DNA of 64,000 nucleotides from DATLWN01 sp963764315 (GCA_963764315.1 CAVXSB010000010.1:62001-126000); one strand, 5' to 3'. Positions 35,640 through 47,227 are shown, counted from the stretch's first letter. The notes: generated from the letters alone by a model not told the origin. Made by a program: numbers and translations.

Positions 35640-37040
35640 TCAGCCCACTTTCTTCGCCGGCCGCTGCCAGCCGGCCACATGCCGCTGGTCGGGCCGGGCC
35701 GACAGCGTCAGGCCGCCGGGCACCACGTCGCGGGTGATGATGCTGCCGGCGCCGATGGTGGCATCGTCGCCGACCGACACCGGCGCGATCAGCTTGGTAT
35801 CCGAACCGACGAACACACGGTCGCCGATATTGGTGGCATGCTTGTTGGCACCGTCGTAGTTGCAGGTGATGCTGCCGGCGCCGATGTTGCAGCCCTGGCC
35901 CATCGTGGTATCGCCGATATAGCTCAGGTGGTTGACCTTGCTGCCGCGCCCGACCACGGACTTCTTGATCTCGACGAAGTTGCCGATGTGCACATGCTCG
36001 TCGAGCTTGGCCTCCGGACGCAGGCGCGCGAACGGCCCGATCCTGGAGCCCATGCCGGCGCTGGCCTGCTGGATATGCGAGAAGGCGTACACCGTGGTGC
36101 CGTCGTCCAGCCAGGCATCCTGCAGCACCGCGTACGGGCCGATCTCGCAGTCGTCGCCGATATGGGTGGAGCCGAGCACCTGGGTGCCGGCATGGATGAC
36201 GGTATCCGTACCGATCAGGGCATTGGCCTCGATGCGCACGGTAGAGGGCTGCTCGATGGTGACCCCGGCCAGTTGCCAGTCACGGACGATGCGCGCCTGC
36301 ATGATGGCCTCGACCGTCGCCAGCTGCGCCCGGTCGTTGACCCCGAGCATCTCGCTATCGTCCTCCATGCAGATCGAGTTGACCCGATAGCCGTCCTTCA
36401 GGGCGATCGGCACGATGTCCGGCAGGTAGTACTCGCCCTGGGCATTGCCGTTCTCGACCTGGTGCAGAAGCTTGAACAGGGCGTCGCGACGCACGCAATA
36501 GATGCCGCTGCTGACCTCGCTGATCTGCCGCTGATCCTCGCTAGCATCGCGCTGTTCGACGATGGCCGTCAACTCACCTGCAGCATCGCGGATCACGCGC
36601 CCGTAACCGGTGGAATCGGCGGGGAAGGCGGTAAGCACCGTCACCTCCGCTCCGCCGTCCGCATGCGCCCGCAGCAGGCTCACCAGGGTATCGCTGGTGA
36701 GCAGCGGCGTGTCGCCGCAGACGATCAACACGTCGCGCACGTTCTTGATCACCTGTTCGGCCTGCTTCACCGCATGGCCGGTGCCGAGCTGTTTGTCCTG
36801 GATCACCCATTCGAGGTTCGCCGGCTGCCCGATATGGGCGCGTACGACGTCGCTGCCATGGCCGGTGACGACGGCGATGCCGTGAGGACCCAGCTCCTCC
36901 ACCGTATGCAGCACATAATCGATCATGGCCTTGCCCAGCACCTTGTGCAGCACCTTGGGCCGGGCGGAACGCATGCGCTTGCCCTGGCCGGCAGCCAGCA
37001 CGCAGACCTGAAGATCGGGATGATGAAGCGGCGCAACCAT
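35640..37040 (-). CDS. glmU: Bifunctional N-acetylglucosamine-1-phosphate uridyltransferase / glucosamine-1-phosphate acetyltransferase
   Basis: Makes UDP-GlcNAc. 466 residues. The N-terminal pyrophosphorylase domain has LAAGQGKRMRSARPKVLH (about 14-31) and GTGHAVKQA. The C-terminal left-handed beta-helix contains hexapeptide repeats, with NHLSYIGD and NCNYDG-like (ITCNYDGANKH) acetyltransferase motifs. ATG 37040 has GGAGGAG directly upstream. A terminator lies between atpC and glmU, so glmU-glmS probably uses a separate promoter in the 125-bp gap or terminator read-through. Confidence 0.96.
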   Translation of the reverse strand: MVAPLHHPDLQVCVLAAGQGKRMRSARPKVLHKVLGKAMIDYVLHTVEELGPHGIAVVTGHGSDVVRAHIGQPANLEWVIQDKQLGTGHAVKQAEQVIKNVRDVLIVCGDTPLLTSDTLVSLLRAHADGGAEVTVLTAFPADSTGYGRVIRDAAGELTAIVEQRDASEDQRQISEVSSGIYCVRRDALFKLLHQVENGNAQGEYYLPDIVPIALKDGYRVNSICMEDDSEMLGVNDRAQLATVEAIMQARIVRDWQLAGVTIEQPSTVRIEANALIGTDTVIHAGTQVLGSTHIGDDCEIGPYAVLQDAWLDDGTTVYAFSHIQQASAGMGSRIGPFARLRPEAKLDEHVHIGNFVEIKKSVVGRGSKVNHLSYIGDTTMGQGCNIGAGSITCNYDGANKHATNIGDRVFVGSDTKLIAPVSVGDDATIGAGSIITRDVVPGGLTLSARPDQRHVAGWQRPAKKVG

Positions 37041-37165
37041 TGCTCCTCCACACTTTGAAATGGATACGACAGGCTGACACAAGCCGCATGCCTTGCAAAG
37101 CGCAACACCGGCCATGTTAGCGGCCAAGGGAGGCAAGCTTTGTGTGCGCCGTCACGCCCGGGCAG

Positions 37166-37193
37166 GCAAAAAAAAGGCCGCCCGCAGGCAGCC
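37166..37193 (-). terminator. Rho-independent terminator after atpC
   Basis: On the minus strand, AAGGCTGCC (37193-37185), loop TGCG, GGCGGCCTT (37180-37172) form a nine-base-pair stem with one G-U pair. A run of eight T (ending 37166) follows. It lies 20 bp after the atpC stop and is a textbook intrinsic terminator for the ATP synthase operon. Confidence 0.9.
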
Positions 37194-37213
37194 TTCTTCG
37201 TGATCGGGTGCGA

Positions 37214-37626
37214 TCAGTGCTTCTTTTTCTTCCTCAGCCAGGCGATACGGGCGGTGGCGATGGCCAGCTCCGCCTCGGCCATGGCCAGATCGACGTCGCC
37301 GTTTCTTTGCTCCAGCAGCGACTCCGCCTCGCGGGCGACCGCCGCAGCCTGTGCCTCGTCCAGATCGACGGCGCGCTCGGCCGAGTCGGCCAGCACCGTG
37401 ATCATGTCCGGCTGCACCTCCATGAAGCCGCCGGAGATGAACACCTCGTCCACCTCTTCCCCGTTGCTCACGCGCAGCTCACCGGGCATCAGCGCCGCCA
37501 GCAGCGGCGAATGCTTGGGCAGGATGCCGAGCTCGCCGGCACGACCCGGGGCGACCAGCATGTCGGCCTCGCCGCGGTAGACCTCGCGCTCGGCGGTGGC
37601 CACCAGGACCGCAATCTTCGCGGCCA

Positions 37627-37627
<1 letters not shown>
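37214..37627 (-). CDS. atpC: ATP synthase F1 subunit epsilon
   Basis: Central-stalk subunit coupling rotation to catalysis and inhibiting ATP hydrolysis. 137 residues. The N-terminal beta-sandwich has AGELGILPKHSPLLAALMPGELR (about 28-50) and GGFMEVQPD. The C-terminal helical hairpin is about 85-130, ending in a Lys-rich tail. ATG 37627 overlaps the atpD stop by one base (TGATG). Confidence 0.96.
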
Positions 37628-39030
<1,403 letters not shown>

Positions 39031-39051
39031 CTAAGACAATCGATACGTTAA

Positions 39052-39909
39052 TTACTGGGCGACACTGGCGCCGGCGCAGATCTCAGCCAGCTCCTGTGTG
39101 ATCGCCGCCTGACGCGCCTTGTTGTATGTAATGCGCAGATCGTTGACGATCTCCTTGGCATTGTCGGTGGCGCTCTTCATCGCCACCATGCGCGCAGACT
39201 GCTCGCAGGCCTTGTTCTCAAGCACGCCGTGGAACACCAGGGACTCGATGTATCGGCGCATCAGCTGATCCAGAACCTCGCGGCTGTCCGGCTCGTAGAG
39301 GTAATCCCAGTAGCCGGGATGTTTAACCTCGGTCGGAGCCGGGCAGGGCAGCAGCTGCACCGTCGTCGGTGTCTGGGTCAGGGTGTTGACGAACTCGTTG
39401 AACACCAGATGCAGTTCGTCGATCTCGCCTGCCAGATAGCGCTCCATGCCCAGCGTCACGACGCCGAGGATGTCCTTCAGTTCTGGGCTATCCGGGATAT
39501 TATCGGCGATGCCCTTGATGTCGCCGCCGATGCGGCGCACGAACAAGCTGGCGCGACGGCCAATGGTATACATCTCGAACGGCTGGCCCTTGTCCTTCAT
39601 CAGCGCCACTGCGGACTTGAAGGCATTGGTGTTCAGCGGCCCGCACAGGCCCTTGTCGGTGCTGATCATGATCAGACCGACGCGCTTGACCCCATCGCGC
39701 GGCACGATGAACGGATGGCGATACTCCGGATGTGCCTGCATCAGGTTGGCGACGATGCGGGCGATACCCTCGGCATAGGCACGCGAAGCCATAACGCTTT
39801 CCTCGGCCTTGCGCATCTTCGAGGCAGCCACCATTTCCATGGCCTTGGTGATCTTGGCCGTGTTCTGGATGGCCTTGATCTGGCCGCGAATCTCCTTGGC
39901 TGAAGCCAC
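39052..39909 (-). CDS. atpG: ATP synthase F1 subunit gamma (GTG start)
   Basis: Rotor shaft. 285 residues. N-terminal coiled-coil helix with IRGQIKAIQNTAKITKAMEMVAASKM-type sequence (about 6-31); C-terminal helix ending ITQELAEICAGASVAQ. The start is GTG 39909, with AAGGGG six bases upstream; no nearer ATG preserves the conserved first helix. Confidence 0.97.
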   Translation of the reverse strand: MASAKEIRGQIKAIQNTAKITKAMEMVAASKMRKAEESVMASRAYAEGIARIVANLMQAHPEYRHPFIVPRDGVKRVGLIMISTDKGLCGPLNTNAFKSAVALMKDKGQPFEMYTIGRRASLFVRRIGGDIKGIADNIPDSPELKDILGVVTLGMERYLAGEIDELHLVFNEFVNTLTQTPTTVQLLPCPAPTEVKHPGYWDYLYEPDSREVLDQLMRRYIESLVFHGVLENKACEQSARMVAMKSATDNAKEIVNDLRITYNKARQAAITQELAEICAGASVAQ

Positions 39910-39919
39910 TTATAACCCC

Positions 39920-41461
39920 TTAGTAAGTGCCGGTGGACTTGAACGCGGCGATCGCCTTGTTCAGACCCTCGACAACTTCGTCGGACAGCGCCGGATTGGC
40001 GTTCAGGCCATCGATCAGCGACGCATGCTGCGAACCCAGGAAGGCCATATAGCCCTTCTCGAAGGCGGTGATCTTGTTGGCCGGCACGTCGTCCAGGTCG
40101 CCATTGTTCAGCGCGTACAGAATGGCGGTCATCTCAGCCACGCTCATCGGGCTGTTCTCGTTCTGCTTCAGCACCTCGGTACCGCGCTTGCCGCGCTCGA
40201 TCTGCTTGCGGGTGGCCTCGTCCAGATCGGAGGCGAACTGGGCGAAGGCCGCCAGCTCGCGGTACTGGGCCAGGTCCAGGCGCAGGCCACCGCCGACCTT
40301 CTTCATGGCCTTGGTCTGGGCCGCACCGCCGACGCGGGACACGGACAGGCCGGCGTTGATGGCAGGGCGCTGACCGGCGTTGAACAGACCGGTTTCCAGG
40401 AAGATCTGGCCGTCGGTAATGGAGATGACGTTGGTCGGCACGAAGGCGGACACGTCGCCCTCCTGCGTCTCGATGATCGGCAGCGCCGTCAGCGAACCGG
40501 TCTTGCCCTTGACCTCACCCTTGGTGAAGGCCTCGACATAACGCTCGTCCACACGGGAGGCGCGCTCCAGCAGGCGGGAATGCAGGTAGAACACATCGCC
40601 CGGATAGGCTTCGCGGCCCGGCGGGCGGCGCAGAATCAGCGACACCTGGCGGTAGGCCCAGGCCTGCTTGGTCAGGTCGTCATAAACGATCAGCGCATCT
40701 TCGCCGCGATCGCGGAAGTACTCGCCCATGGTGCAGCCGGAATACGGGGCGATGTACTGCAGCGCCGCCGCTTCGGAGGCCGAGGCGGAGACGATGATGG
40801 TGTTTTCCAGGGCACCGTGCTCGCGCAGCGTACGCACCACGGTGGCCACCGTCGAGGCCTTCTGGCCGATGGCGACATAGACGCAGGTGACGCCGGTGGC
40901 GGCCTGGTTGATGATGGTATCGATGGCAATGGCGGTCTTGCCGGTCTGGCGATCGCCGATGATCAGCTCACGCTGGCCGCGGCCGACCGGGACCATGGAG
41001 TCGATGGCCTTGATGCCGGTCTGCAGCGGCTGGTCCACCGACTTGCGCTCGATGACGCCCGGGGCGATCTTCTCGATGGCATCGTAACCGGCAGCCTCGA
41101 TCGGGCCCTTGCCGTCGATCGGCTGTCCAATCGGGTTGACGACGCGACCCTTCAGGCCGGGGCCGACCGGAACCTGGAAGATGTTGCCGGTGCACTTGAC
41201 CTGGTCGCCCTCGCGCAGGTGCTCACAGGGGCCGAAGATGACGGCACCGACGCAGTCCTCCTCGAGGTTCAACACCATGCCGATGGTATCTCCCGGGAAA
41301 TCGAGCATCTCGCCGGCCATGGCGCCGGACAGGCCATACACCAGGGCCACGCCGTCGGCGACCGAAATGATCTGGCCGATGTTGGCGTCGGAGGCCGATG
41401 CCTCAAAGCCCTTGATCTGCTCTTTGATGATTGAACTGATTTCTGCGGTATCGAGCTTCAT
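39920..41461 (-). CDS. atpA: ATP synthase F1 subunit alpha
   Basis: Non-catalytic nucleotide-binding subunit. 513 residues. N-terminal [17 protein letters not shown]-loop [11 protein letters not shown] (about 169-179), and the alpha signature [17 protein letters not shown] (about 363-379). It ends 10 bp upstream of atpG. Confidence 0.98.
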   Translation of the reverse strand: MKLDTAEISSIIKEQIKGFEASASDANIGQIISVADGVALVYGLSGAMAGEMLDFPGDTIGMVLNLEEDCVGAVIFGPCEHLREGDQVKCTGNIFQVPVGPGLKGRVVNPIGQPIDGKGPIEAAGYDAIEKIAPGVIERKSVDQPLQTGIKAIDSMVPVGRGQRELIIGDRQTGKTAIAIDTIINQAATGVTCVYVAIGQKASTVATVVRTLREHGALENTIIVSASASEAAALQYIAPYSGCTMGEYFRDRGEDALIVYDDLTKQAWAYRQVSLILRRPPGREAYPGDVFYLHSRLLERASRVDERYVEAFTKGEVKGKTGSLTALPIIETQEGDVSAFVPTNVISITDGQIFLETGLFNAGQRPAINAGLSVSRVGGAAQTKAMKKVGGGLRLDLAQYRELAAFAQFASDLDEATRKQIERGKRGTEVLKQNENSPMSVAEMTAILYALNNGDLDDVPANKITAFEKGYMAFLGSQHASLIDGLNANPALSDEVVEGLNKAIAAFKSTGTY

Positions 41462-41498
41462 CTTCTTACCTCAAAGCCTTATGAATTCGTCAAATCGG

Positions 41499-42020
41499 TT
41501 ATGCCGCCATGGCCCGCTTCAGGGCCTCGAGGCGGGAACGCACCGAAACATCGATCAGCCTGTCCCCGATGCGGACGACGAGCCCGCCCAGGATGTGCTT
41601 ATCCTCACGCACCTTCAGGCGCACGCTGCGGCCGGCACTGGCGCCCAGCACCTTGGCCAAACCCTTCTGTTGCGCCTCGCTCAGAGCCACGGCGGAGACG
41701 ACTTCGGCCTCCACCTCGCTCTCGGCCTGGCGCACCATCTGTTCGAACAGCTCGGCGATCTCGGGCAAAAGCTCCGCCTTGCCCCGCTCGCAGAGCAAAG
41801 CCACCAGGCGCTGCATCGCAGCCGGCAGCTTGCCCGCCGCCTTCTCCAGCACCGAGGCCTTCAGGCCGGCCGGGTAACCGGGGTTGGCCAGCACCGCGCG
41901 TACCTCGCCGAGGTCCACGACGGCGGCCAGCTTCTCCAGCGCGGGGCGGTTTCCCGCCCCCTCCTGCTCGAGTTCGAACAGGGCGGAGGCGTAGCGGCGG
42001 GAGATCTGCTGCGTTCTCAT
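41499..42020 (-). CDS. atpH: ATP synthase F1 subunit delta
   Basis: Peripheral-stalk cap that holds the alpha3beta3 head. 173 residues. N-terminal RRYASALFELE (about 8-18) and the C-terminal conserved VVRIGDRLIDVSVRSRLEAL (about 147-166). ATG 42020 overlaps the atpF stop (ATGA). Confidence 0.96.
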   Translation of the reverse strand: MRTQQISRRYASALFELEQEGAGNRPALEKLAAVVDLGEVRAVLANPGYPAGLKASVLEKAAGKLPAAMQRLVALLCERGKAELLPEIAELFEQMVRQAESEVEAEVVSAVALSEAQQKGLAKVLGASAGRSVRLKVREDKHILGGLVVRIGDRLIDVSVRSRLEALKRAMAA

Positions 42021-42499
42021 GCGTTACCGAAACCCTTGCTGACGATGCCCTCGATCAGCTTGCCGTGACGGCTGGCATCCAGCTCGGACTCGACGACGCG
42101 CTCGGCGGCCAAGATGGCGAGATCGGCGATCTCCTGGCGCAGCGCCTGGCGGGCGCGGCCCAGCTCGGCATTGATCTCCTCGCGGGCACCGGAAACGATC
42201 TGCTCGGCCTCGCCGCGAGCCTTGTTCACGGATTCCTCGTGGATCTCGGCGGCACGCTTCTCGGCCGCGGCCACGATCTCCTGGGCCTTGGCCTTGGCCG
42301 ACTTCAGCGCCTCGGCGATCTCGGCCTGGGCCTCGGCCTTGGCCTCTTCGCCGGCCTCGGCGGCCGCCAGACCATCGGCGATACGCTTGGCGCGCGCCTC
42401 CATCAGGTTGTTCATCGGGCCGTACAGGTTCCTGGCCAGGATCCAGACCAATGCCAGGAACACGATGATCTGGCCGACGAATGTAAGATCAATACTCAT
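42017..42499 (-). CDS. atpF: ATP synthase Fo subunit b
   Basis: Peripheral stalk, present as a homodimer (only one b-type gene here). 160 residues. One N-terminal membrane helix (about 5-24, TFVGQIIVFLALVWILARN) is followed by a long Ala/Glu/Lys-rich coiled coil to about residue 130. It ends in ATGA overlap with atpH. Confidence 0.96.
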   Translation of the reverse strand: MSIDLTFVGQIIVFLALVWILARNLYGPMNNLMEARAKRIADGLAAAEAGEEAKAEAQAEIAEALKSAKAKAQEIVAAAEKRAAEIHEESVNKARGEAEQIVSGAREEINAELGRARQALRQEIADLAILAAERVVESELDASRHGKLIEGIVSKGFGNA

Positions 42500-42543
42500 A
42501 AGACCACCTCAAGCCGTACAACGTTTGCGCAGGTTTGCCTGTC

Positions 42544-42798
42544 TTAGCCCAGGAACGGGTTGGCGAACAGGAACCACAGCGCGAACGCCATGATGATGAA
42601 CGGGAAGGACTCCATCAGGCCGGCGAAGATGAACATATTGAACATCAGCTGCGGGCGCATCTCCGGCTGGCGTGCGATACCCTCAAGGGTCTTGGAGGTG
42701 ATCAGGCCCCAGCCAATGGCCGAACCCAGACCGGCGGCGGCCAGGATCACGCCCACCGAGATGGCGGTTGCAGCGGTGATAATCGTATGTGCGTCCAT
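42544..42798 (-). CDS. atpE: ATP synthase Fo subunit c
   Basis: Proteolipid of the rotor ring. 84 residues, two membrane helices (about 7-36 and 52-80) joined by the polar loop ARQPE (42-46). The ion-binding carboxylate is Glu63 (GLMESFPF). The helix-1 position that is Gln in Na+-type rings is Trp30 here (GWG), and the Thr/Tyr that follow in Na+ rings are also missing, which argues for proton coupling. Confidence 0.97.
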   Translation of the reverse strand: MDAHTIITAATAISVGVILAAAGLGSAIGWGLITSKTLEGIARQPEMRPQLMFNMFIFAGLMESFPFIIMAFALWFLFANPFLG

Positions 42799-42854
42799 GT
42801 TTTACTCCTCAGTACTATTCAATATCAAACTCAAGCCAACGTCTTGCCCGGGCC

Positions 42855-43697
42855 TCAATGCTCCACCGGCTGGTGCGCGATCGACAGGTACACCACGGTA
42901 AGGATCATGAAGATAAAGGCCTGCAGCAAACCGATGAACAGGTGGAATGCCGACCAGCCCAGGCCGACGAAGAATCCGAAGAACTTACCGACCGGACCGC
43001 CGCTGAGCAGCAGGAAGGCGATCAGCAGGAAGATCACCTCGCCGGCGAACATATTGCCGAACAGTCGGAAGGACAGGGAGAGCGGCTTGGCCACTTCCTC
43101 GACGATCTTCAGGATCAAATTGATCGGGATGAGCAGGATGCCGAGCAGCTTCACCACCGGATTCTTGGCGCCTAGCAGCAGGCTGGCGAAGGGCTCCAGC
43201 AGCAGCTCTTTCAAAAAGTGCAGCGGCTTCAGCTTCATCTCGTAATACAGCACCATGATGAATACCGACACGGCCATAGCCGCCGGCAGGTTCAAATCGT
43301 TGGTCGGCACGGGACGAAAATGCTCGATGCCGAACAGGTGCGCGATATGCAGCATCAGATAGGCAGGAAGGATATCCATGGTGTTACACAGCAGGATGAA
43401 CACGAACACGGTCATGGCCAGCGGCGCAATCAGCGGGTTATGCACCGGGAAGTTGTCGCGCACCGTCTGGTTGATGAAGTCGATCACGGACTCGATGAAG
43501 TTCTGCGTGCCGCTCGGCGTGCCCTCGACCAGGCGTGCCTTCAGCCAGAACGAGAAGATCGCCATGGCGGCGGCGATCAGGATCGTCACGGTCATGGTGT
43601 CCAGGTGGATCCGCATGAACGGATTGCCCTTGTCGACGACATAGGTCCAGTAGTGCAGATGTCCGGCAATGCCCTCACTGTGCGGCTGTGCTGCCAA
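42855..43697 (-). CDS. atpB: ATP synthase Fo subunit a (TTG start)
   Basis: Stator subunit with the two proton half-channels. 280 residues, about five or six membrane helices. The essential Arg is in LSFRLFGNMFAGE (about 222-234), and C-terminal conserved residues lie in the LQAFIFMILTVVYL helix. The start is TTG 43697: AGGGGGG lies six bases upstream and no ATG precedes the conserved SEGIAGHLHYWTY. Confidence 0.95.
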   Translation of the reverse strand: MAAQPHSEGIAGHLHYWTYVVDKGNPFMRIHLDTMTVTILIAAAMAIFSFWLKARLVEGTPSGTQNFIESVIDFINQTVRDNFPVHNPLIAPLAMTVFVFILLCNTMDILPAYLMLHIAHLFGIEHFRPVPTNDLNLPAAMAVSVFIMVLYYEMKLKPLHFLKELLLEPFASLLLGAKNPVVKLLGILLIPINLILKIVEEVAKPLSLSFRLFGNMFAGEVIFLLIAFLLLSGGPVGKFFGFFVGLGWSAFHLFIGLLQAFIFMILTVVYLSIAHQPVEH

Positions 43698-43718
43698 GGC
43701 AGTCCCCCCTCGTCTTCT

Positions 43719-44162
43719 TCAGGCCCGGCTGCGCCAGAACCCGGTCAGGCCGTATACATAAACCATCGCCTGGGCGGCCAACATACCCGCCGCCACCCAA
43801 GGCAGAAACAAACCCGCTGCATGAGCCAGGCCCAAGGCCAGCAGCAGAAATAGGAAGCGAAACACCGCTGAGCGGTAAAGCAGGTGCTGGCCGTCTGCGG
43901 CCGCATCCCTAGTCGCTCGCTCGATTCCCCGGTACAGCCAGACGCCATTGGCGCCCATCAGCGCTACCCCATAGATCAGGGCCAAGACTGCGCCCTTCCC
44001 GGCCACCAGGCCGGCAAGCAGGCCGCCCAGACAGGCGATAAGCGCCTGCATGGCGAGGATGCCGTACAGCCCTGGTCGCCCGGACCTGGCATCGCACTGT
44101 GAAACCGGCCCCCCCGCGTTTCGGGGGCGATTGCTACCATCATCCCCAGGCGAAATCAACAT
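43719..44162 (-). CDS. atpI: ATP synthase subunit I (AtpI)
   Basis: Small membrane protein that assists c-ring assembly and possibly Mg2+ supply. 147 residues with four hydrophobic segments (about 33-55, 57-77, 95-113 and 118-140). A 30-residue polar N-terminus precedes the first helix, and ATG 44162 has no clear ribosome site, so the true start may be further in. First gene of the atpIBEFHAGDC operon; it follows an EF-hand gene by 21 bp. Confidence 0.88.
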   Translation of the reverse strand: MLISPGDDGSNRPRNAGGPVSQCDARSGRPGLYGILAMQALIACLGGLLAGLVAGKGAVLALIYGVALMGANGVWLYRGIERATRDAAADGQHLLYRSAVFRFLFLLLALGLAHAAGLFLPWVAAGMLAAQAMVYVYGLTGFWRSRA

Positions 44163-44183
44163 AAAGAAACTGCGGCCTCAGGG

Positions 44184-44528
44184 CTAGCGGTAGACCGCAC
44201 GCAGCCCATCCAGATACAGGTCGAGCCGGGTCTGCTTGCCCTTGCCCACCAACGCATCCGGATTCTCGCCCAGCGCCTGCAGCGAGGCACGCGCATAGGC
44301 CCGCCGCTCCGCTTCCGTCATGCGCGCCCAGTCGGCGGCATCCACCAGTCCGTCGCCGGTCTTGTCGAAACGGGCATCGGGGGATTCGGGGCCGGCGGCC
44401 GGGGCAGCCGGCACCGTCGCCGGATGAGGCTTGGGAGCCTCTGCCGGAGCAGATGCCGGGACACCCGCCCCCGCTGCCCAGGCCGGGGCCGCCAGCAACA
44501 GGGACAGCAGCAGGGCGGCGATGCGCAT
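44184..44528 (-). CDS. Small exported protein with one EF-hand
   Basis: 114 residues. Signal peptide (about 1-19, [19 protein letters not shown]), then a Pro/Ala-rich linker (about 20-47). A single EF-hand-like calcium loop follows, DKTGDGLVDAAD (about 54-65), flanked by short helices, and a basic C-terminus (KGKQTRLDLYLDGL). ATG 44528 shares one base with the ahcY stop (TGATG), so it is coupled to ahcY. It separates ahcY from atpI. I know no function for it. Confidence 0.75.
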   Translation of the reverse strand: MRIAALLLSLLLAAPAWAAGAGVPASAPAEAPKPHPATVPAAPAAGPESPDARFDKTGDGLVDAADWARMTEAERRAYARASLQALGENPDALVGKGKQTRLDLYLDGLRAVYR

Positions 44529-45940
44529 CAGTAGCGGTAATGGTCCGGCTTGTACGGCCCCTCGACCGGCACGCCGATATAGCCCGCCTGCTTCTCGCTC
44601 AGCGTCGTCAGCATGGCCCCGATCTTGGCCAGGTGCAGGCGCGCCACCTCCTCGTCCAGCTGCTTGGGCAGCGTGTACACCTTGTTCTCGTAAGCATCGC
44701 CGCGCGTGAACAGCTCGATCTGCGCCAGCGTCTGGTTGGAGAAGGAATTGGACATGACGAAGCTCGGATGGCCGGTGGCGCAGCCGAGGTTCACCAGCCG
44801 CCCCTCGGCCAGCAGGGTGATGCGCTTCCCGTCCGGGAAGATGATCTGGTCGACCTGCGGCTTGACGTTCTCCCACTCGTACTTCTTCAGGCTGGCGACG
44901 TCGATCTCGTTGTCGAAATGGCCGATGTTGCAGACGATGGACTGGTCCTTCATGGCCGCCATATGGTCGTGGGTGATCACGTGGTAGTTGCCGGTGGTGG
45001 TGACGAAGATGTCACCCAGCTTGCAGGCCTCGTCCATGGACACCACGCGGTAGCCCTCCATCGCCGCCTGCAGGGCGCAGATCGGATCGATCTCGGTAAC
45101 CCAGGTGGTCGCACCCATGCCACGGAAGGCCTGGGCGCAGCCCTTGCCGACATCGCCGTAGCCGAGCACCACGCAGATCTTGCCGGCGATCATGACGTCG
45201 GTGGCGCGCTTGATGCCGTCGATCAGCGATTCGCGGCAGCCGTAGAGGTTATCGAACTTGGACTTGGTGACGGAATCGTTGACGTTGATGGCCGGGAACG
45301 GCAGGTCGCCTTTCGCCGCCATCTGGTACAGGCGATGCACGCCGGTCGTCGTCTCCTCGGTCACGCCCTGGATGTTCGCCTTGATGCGCGAATAGAAGCC
45401 CGGGTCCTCGGCCAGCTTCGCCTTGATGGCGGCGAACAGGTATTCCTCCTCCTCGCTCTCAGGCCCCTCGATCACCGAGGCGTCCTTCTCGGCCTTGGAA
45501 CCGAGAATGACGAGCAGCGTGGCGTCGCCGCCATCGTCGAGGATCATGTTCGGGGTACCGCCGTCCTGCCATTCCATGATGCGGTGGGTGTAGGCCCAGT
45601 ACTCGGCGAGCGTCTCGCCCTTGTAGGCGAACACCGGCACATCCGTGGCGGCGATGGCCGCGGCGGCATGATCCTGGGTCGAAAAGATATTGCAGGAGGC
45701 CCAGCGCACTTCGGCACCGAGCGCCGTCAGCGTCTCGATCAGCACCGCGGTCTGGATGGTCATATGCAGGGAGCCGGCGATGCGCGCGCCCTTCAAGGGC
45801 TGCTCGGCGGCATATTTCTCGCGGATGGCCATCAGGCCGGGCATCTCCGTCTCGGCGATGCGGATCTCCTTGCGACCCCAGTCCGCCAGGCTCATATCCG
45901 CCACACGGCAGTCGTTGTTCGTCTTCATCTGTGCGCTCAT
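44528..45940 (-). CDS. ahcY: S-adenosylhomocysteine hydrolase
   Basis: Hydrolyses SAH to adenosine and homocysteine, relieving inhibition of methyltransferases. 470 residues. N-terminal substrate domain ([13 protein letters not shown], about 59-71), NAD-binding [12 protein letters not shown] (about 257-268) and the C-terminal HYRY tail that closes the active site of the neighbouring subunit. GGAG (45952-45949) lies eight bases before ATG 45940. An SAH riboswitch precedes it (46038-45993), and metK lies immediately upstream. Confidence 0.98.
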   Translation of the reverse strand: MSAQMKTNNDCRVADMSLADWGRKEIRIAETEMPGLMAIREKYAAEQPLKGARIAGSLHMTIQTAVLIETLTALGAEVRWASCNIFSTQDHAAAAIAATDVPVFAYKGETLAEYWAYTHRIMEWQDGGTPNMILDDGGDATLLVILGSKAEKDASVIEGPESEEEEYLFAAIKAKLAEDPGFYSRIKANIQGVTEETTTGVHRLYQMAAKGDLPFPAINVNDSVTKSKFDNLYGCRESLIDGIKRATDVMIAGKICVVLGYGDVGKGCAQAFRGMGATTWVTEIDPICALQAAMEGYRVVSMDEACKLGDIFVTTTGNYHVITHDHMAAMKDQSIVCNIGHFDNEIDVASLKKYEWENVKPQVDQIIFPDGKRITLLAEGRLVNLGCATGHPSFVMSNSFSNQTLAQIELFTRGDAYENKVYTLPKQLDEEVARLHLAKIGAMLTTLSEKQAGYIGVPVEGPYKPDHYRY

Positions 45941-45992
45941 TGGTCATTCTCCGTTCGGTTTGGCTTGAACGGGCGCGGTTATGTATGTCTCC

Positions 45993-46038
45993 GTCCCGAG
46001 CCTAGCAGACCTAAGCCTGTTGCAGCGCCCCTCGGGAA
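45993..46038 (-). promoter_or_regulatory. S-adenosylhomocysteine (SAH) riboswitch
   Basis: The 117-bp spacer between metK and ahcY contains, on the minus strand, CCCGAG (46036-46031) pairing with CTCGGG (45999-45994) as stem P1. Between them are the conserved GAGGGGCGCTGCAAC, a second small stem-loop (GGCTTAGGTCTGC) and CTAGGCTCGGG. This is the consensus layout of the ahcY-motif SAH riboswitch. Known members bind SAH and raise ahcY expression when SAH builds up. The ahcY ribosome site is about 40 bases downstream, so control of translation is likely. Recognised by consensus; no covariance search was run. Confidence 0.88.
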
Positions 46039-46057
46039 CGGGGATTTCGGTCGGCCC

Positions 46058-47227
46058 TTACAGGCCGGCGGCGTCGCGCAACAACTCGGCCTTGTCCGTA
46101 CGCTCCCAGGTGAACTCCGGGAGCTCACGGCCGAAGTGGCCGTAGGCGGCCGTCTTGCGGTAGATCGGGCGCACCAGATCCAGCATCTTGGCGATGCCGT
46201 AGGGGCGCAGGTCGAAGTGCTCGCGCACCAGGCGCACGATGAGTGCGTCGTCCACCTTGCTGGTGCCGAATGTCTCGACCATGATCGACGTCGGCTCGGC
46301 CACGCCGATGGCGTAGGAGACCTGGATTTCGCAGCGGTCGGCAAGCCCGGCGGCGACGATGTTCTTAGCCACATAGCGGGCGGCATAGGCGGCAGAGCGG
46401 TCGACCTTGGACGGATCCTTGCCCGAGAAGGCGCCGCCGCCGTGGCGGGCGGCACCGCCGTAGGTGTCGACGATGATCTTGCGGCCGGTCAGGCCGCAGT
46501 CGCCGACCGGGCCGCCGATGACGAAGTTGCCGGTCGGGTTGATGTGGAATTTCGTATCCTTCATCAGCCACTGCTCGGGCAGCACCGGCAGCAGGATATT
46601 CTCCATCACCGCCTCGCGCAGATGATCCTGATCGATGTCGGGATCGTGCTGGGTCGAGAGCACGACGGCCTCAATACCGACGACCTTGCCCGCGCTATAG
46701 CGCAGCGTCACCTGGCTCTTGGCGTCGGGCCTCAGCCAGGGCAGCACCTTCTGCTTGCGCATCTCGGACTGGCGCTCGACCAGACGGTGGGCATAGGTGA
46801 TCGCTGCCGGCATCAGCACGTCCGTCTCGTTGGTGGCATAGCCGAACATCAGTCCCTGATCGCCGGCGCCCTGCGCCTCCGGCGATTCCCGGTCCACGCC
46901 CTGGGCGATGTCCGTGGACTGCTTGCCGATCAGCGACATCACGGCACAGGTCGAGCCGTCGAAGCCGACGTCGGAGCTGGTGTAACCGATATCGCAGACG
47001 ACCTCGCGCACCAGCTGGTCGAGATCGACCCAGGCCTCGGTGGTGATCTCGCCGCCGACGATGACCGCCCCGGTCTTGATCATGGTCTCGCAGGCCACGC
47101 GCGCATGCTCAGGGTTCGGGTCCTGGGCCAGGATGGCGTCCAGCACCGCATCGGAAATCTGGTCGGCGACCTTGTCGGGATGGCCCTCGGACACGGATTC
47201 GCTGGTAAAAAGGTAATCTCGGCTCAT
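46058..47227 (-). CDS. metK: S-adenosylmethionine synthetase
   Basis: Makes SAM from methionine and ATP. 389 residues. [13 protein letters not shown] (about 6-18), the signature [12 protein letters not shown] (about 115-126) and [16 protein letters not shown] (about 258-273). ATG 47227 is used; an upstream TTG at 47236 has poorer support. Together with ahcY and the SAH riboswitch it forms a SAM-cycle module. No methionine synthase is in the window. Confidence 0.97.
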   Translation of the reverse strand: MSRDYLFTSESVSEGHPDKVADQISDAVLDAILAQDPNPEHARVACETMIKTGAVIVGGEITTEAWVDLDQLVREVVCDIGYTSSDVGFDGSTCAVMSLIGKQSTDIAQGVDRESPEAQGAGDQGLMFGYATNETDVLMPAAITYAHRLVERQSEMRKQKVLPWLRPDAKSQVTLRYSAGKVVGIEAVVLSTQHDPDIDQDHLREAVMENILLPVLPEQWLMKDTKFHINPTGNFVIGGPVGDCGLTGRKIIVDTYGGAARHGGGAFSGKDPSKVDRSAAYAARYVAKNIVAAGLADRCEIQVSYAIGVAEPTSIMVETFGTSKVDDALIVRLVREHFDLRPYGIAKMLDLVRPIYRKTAAYGHFGRELPEFTWERTDKAELLRDAAGL

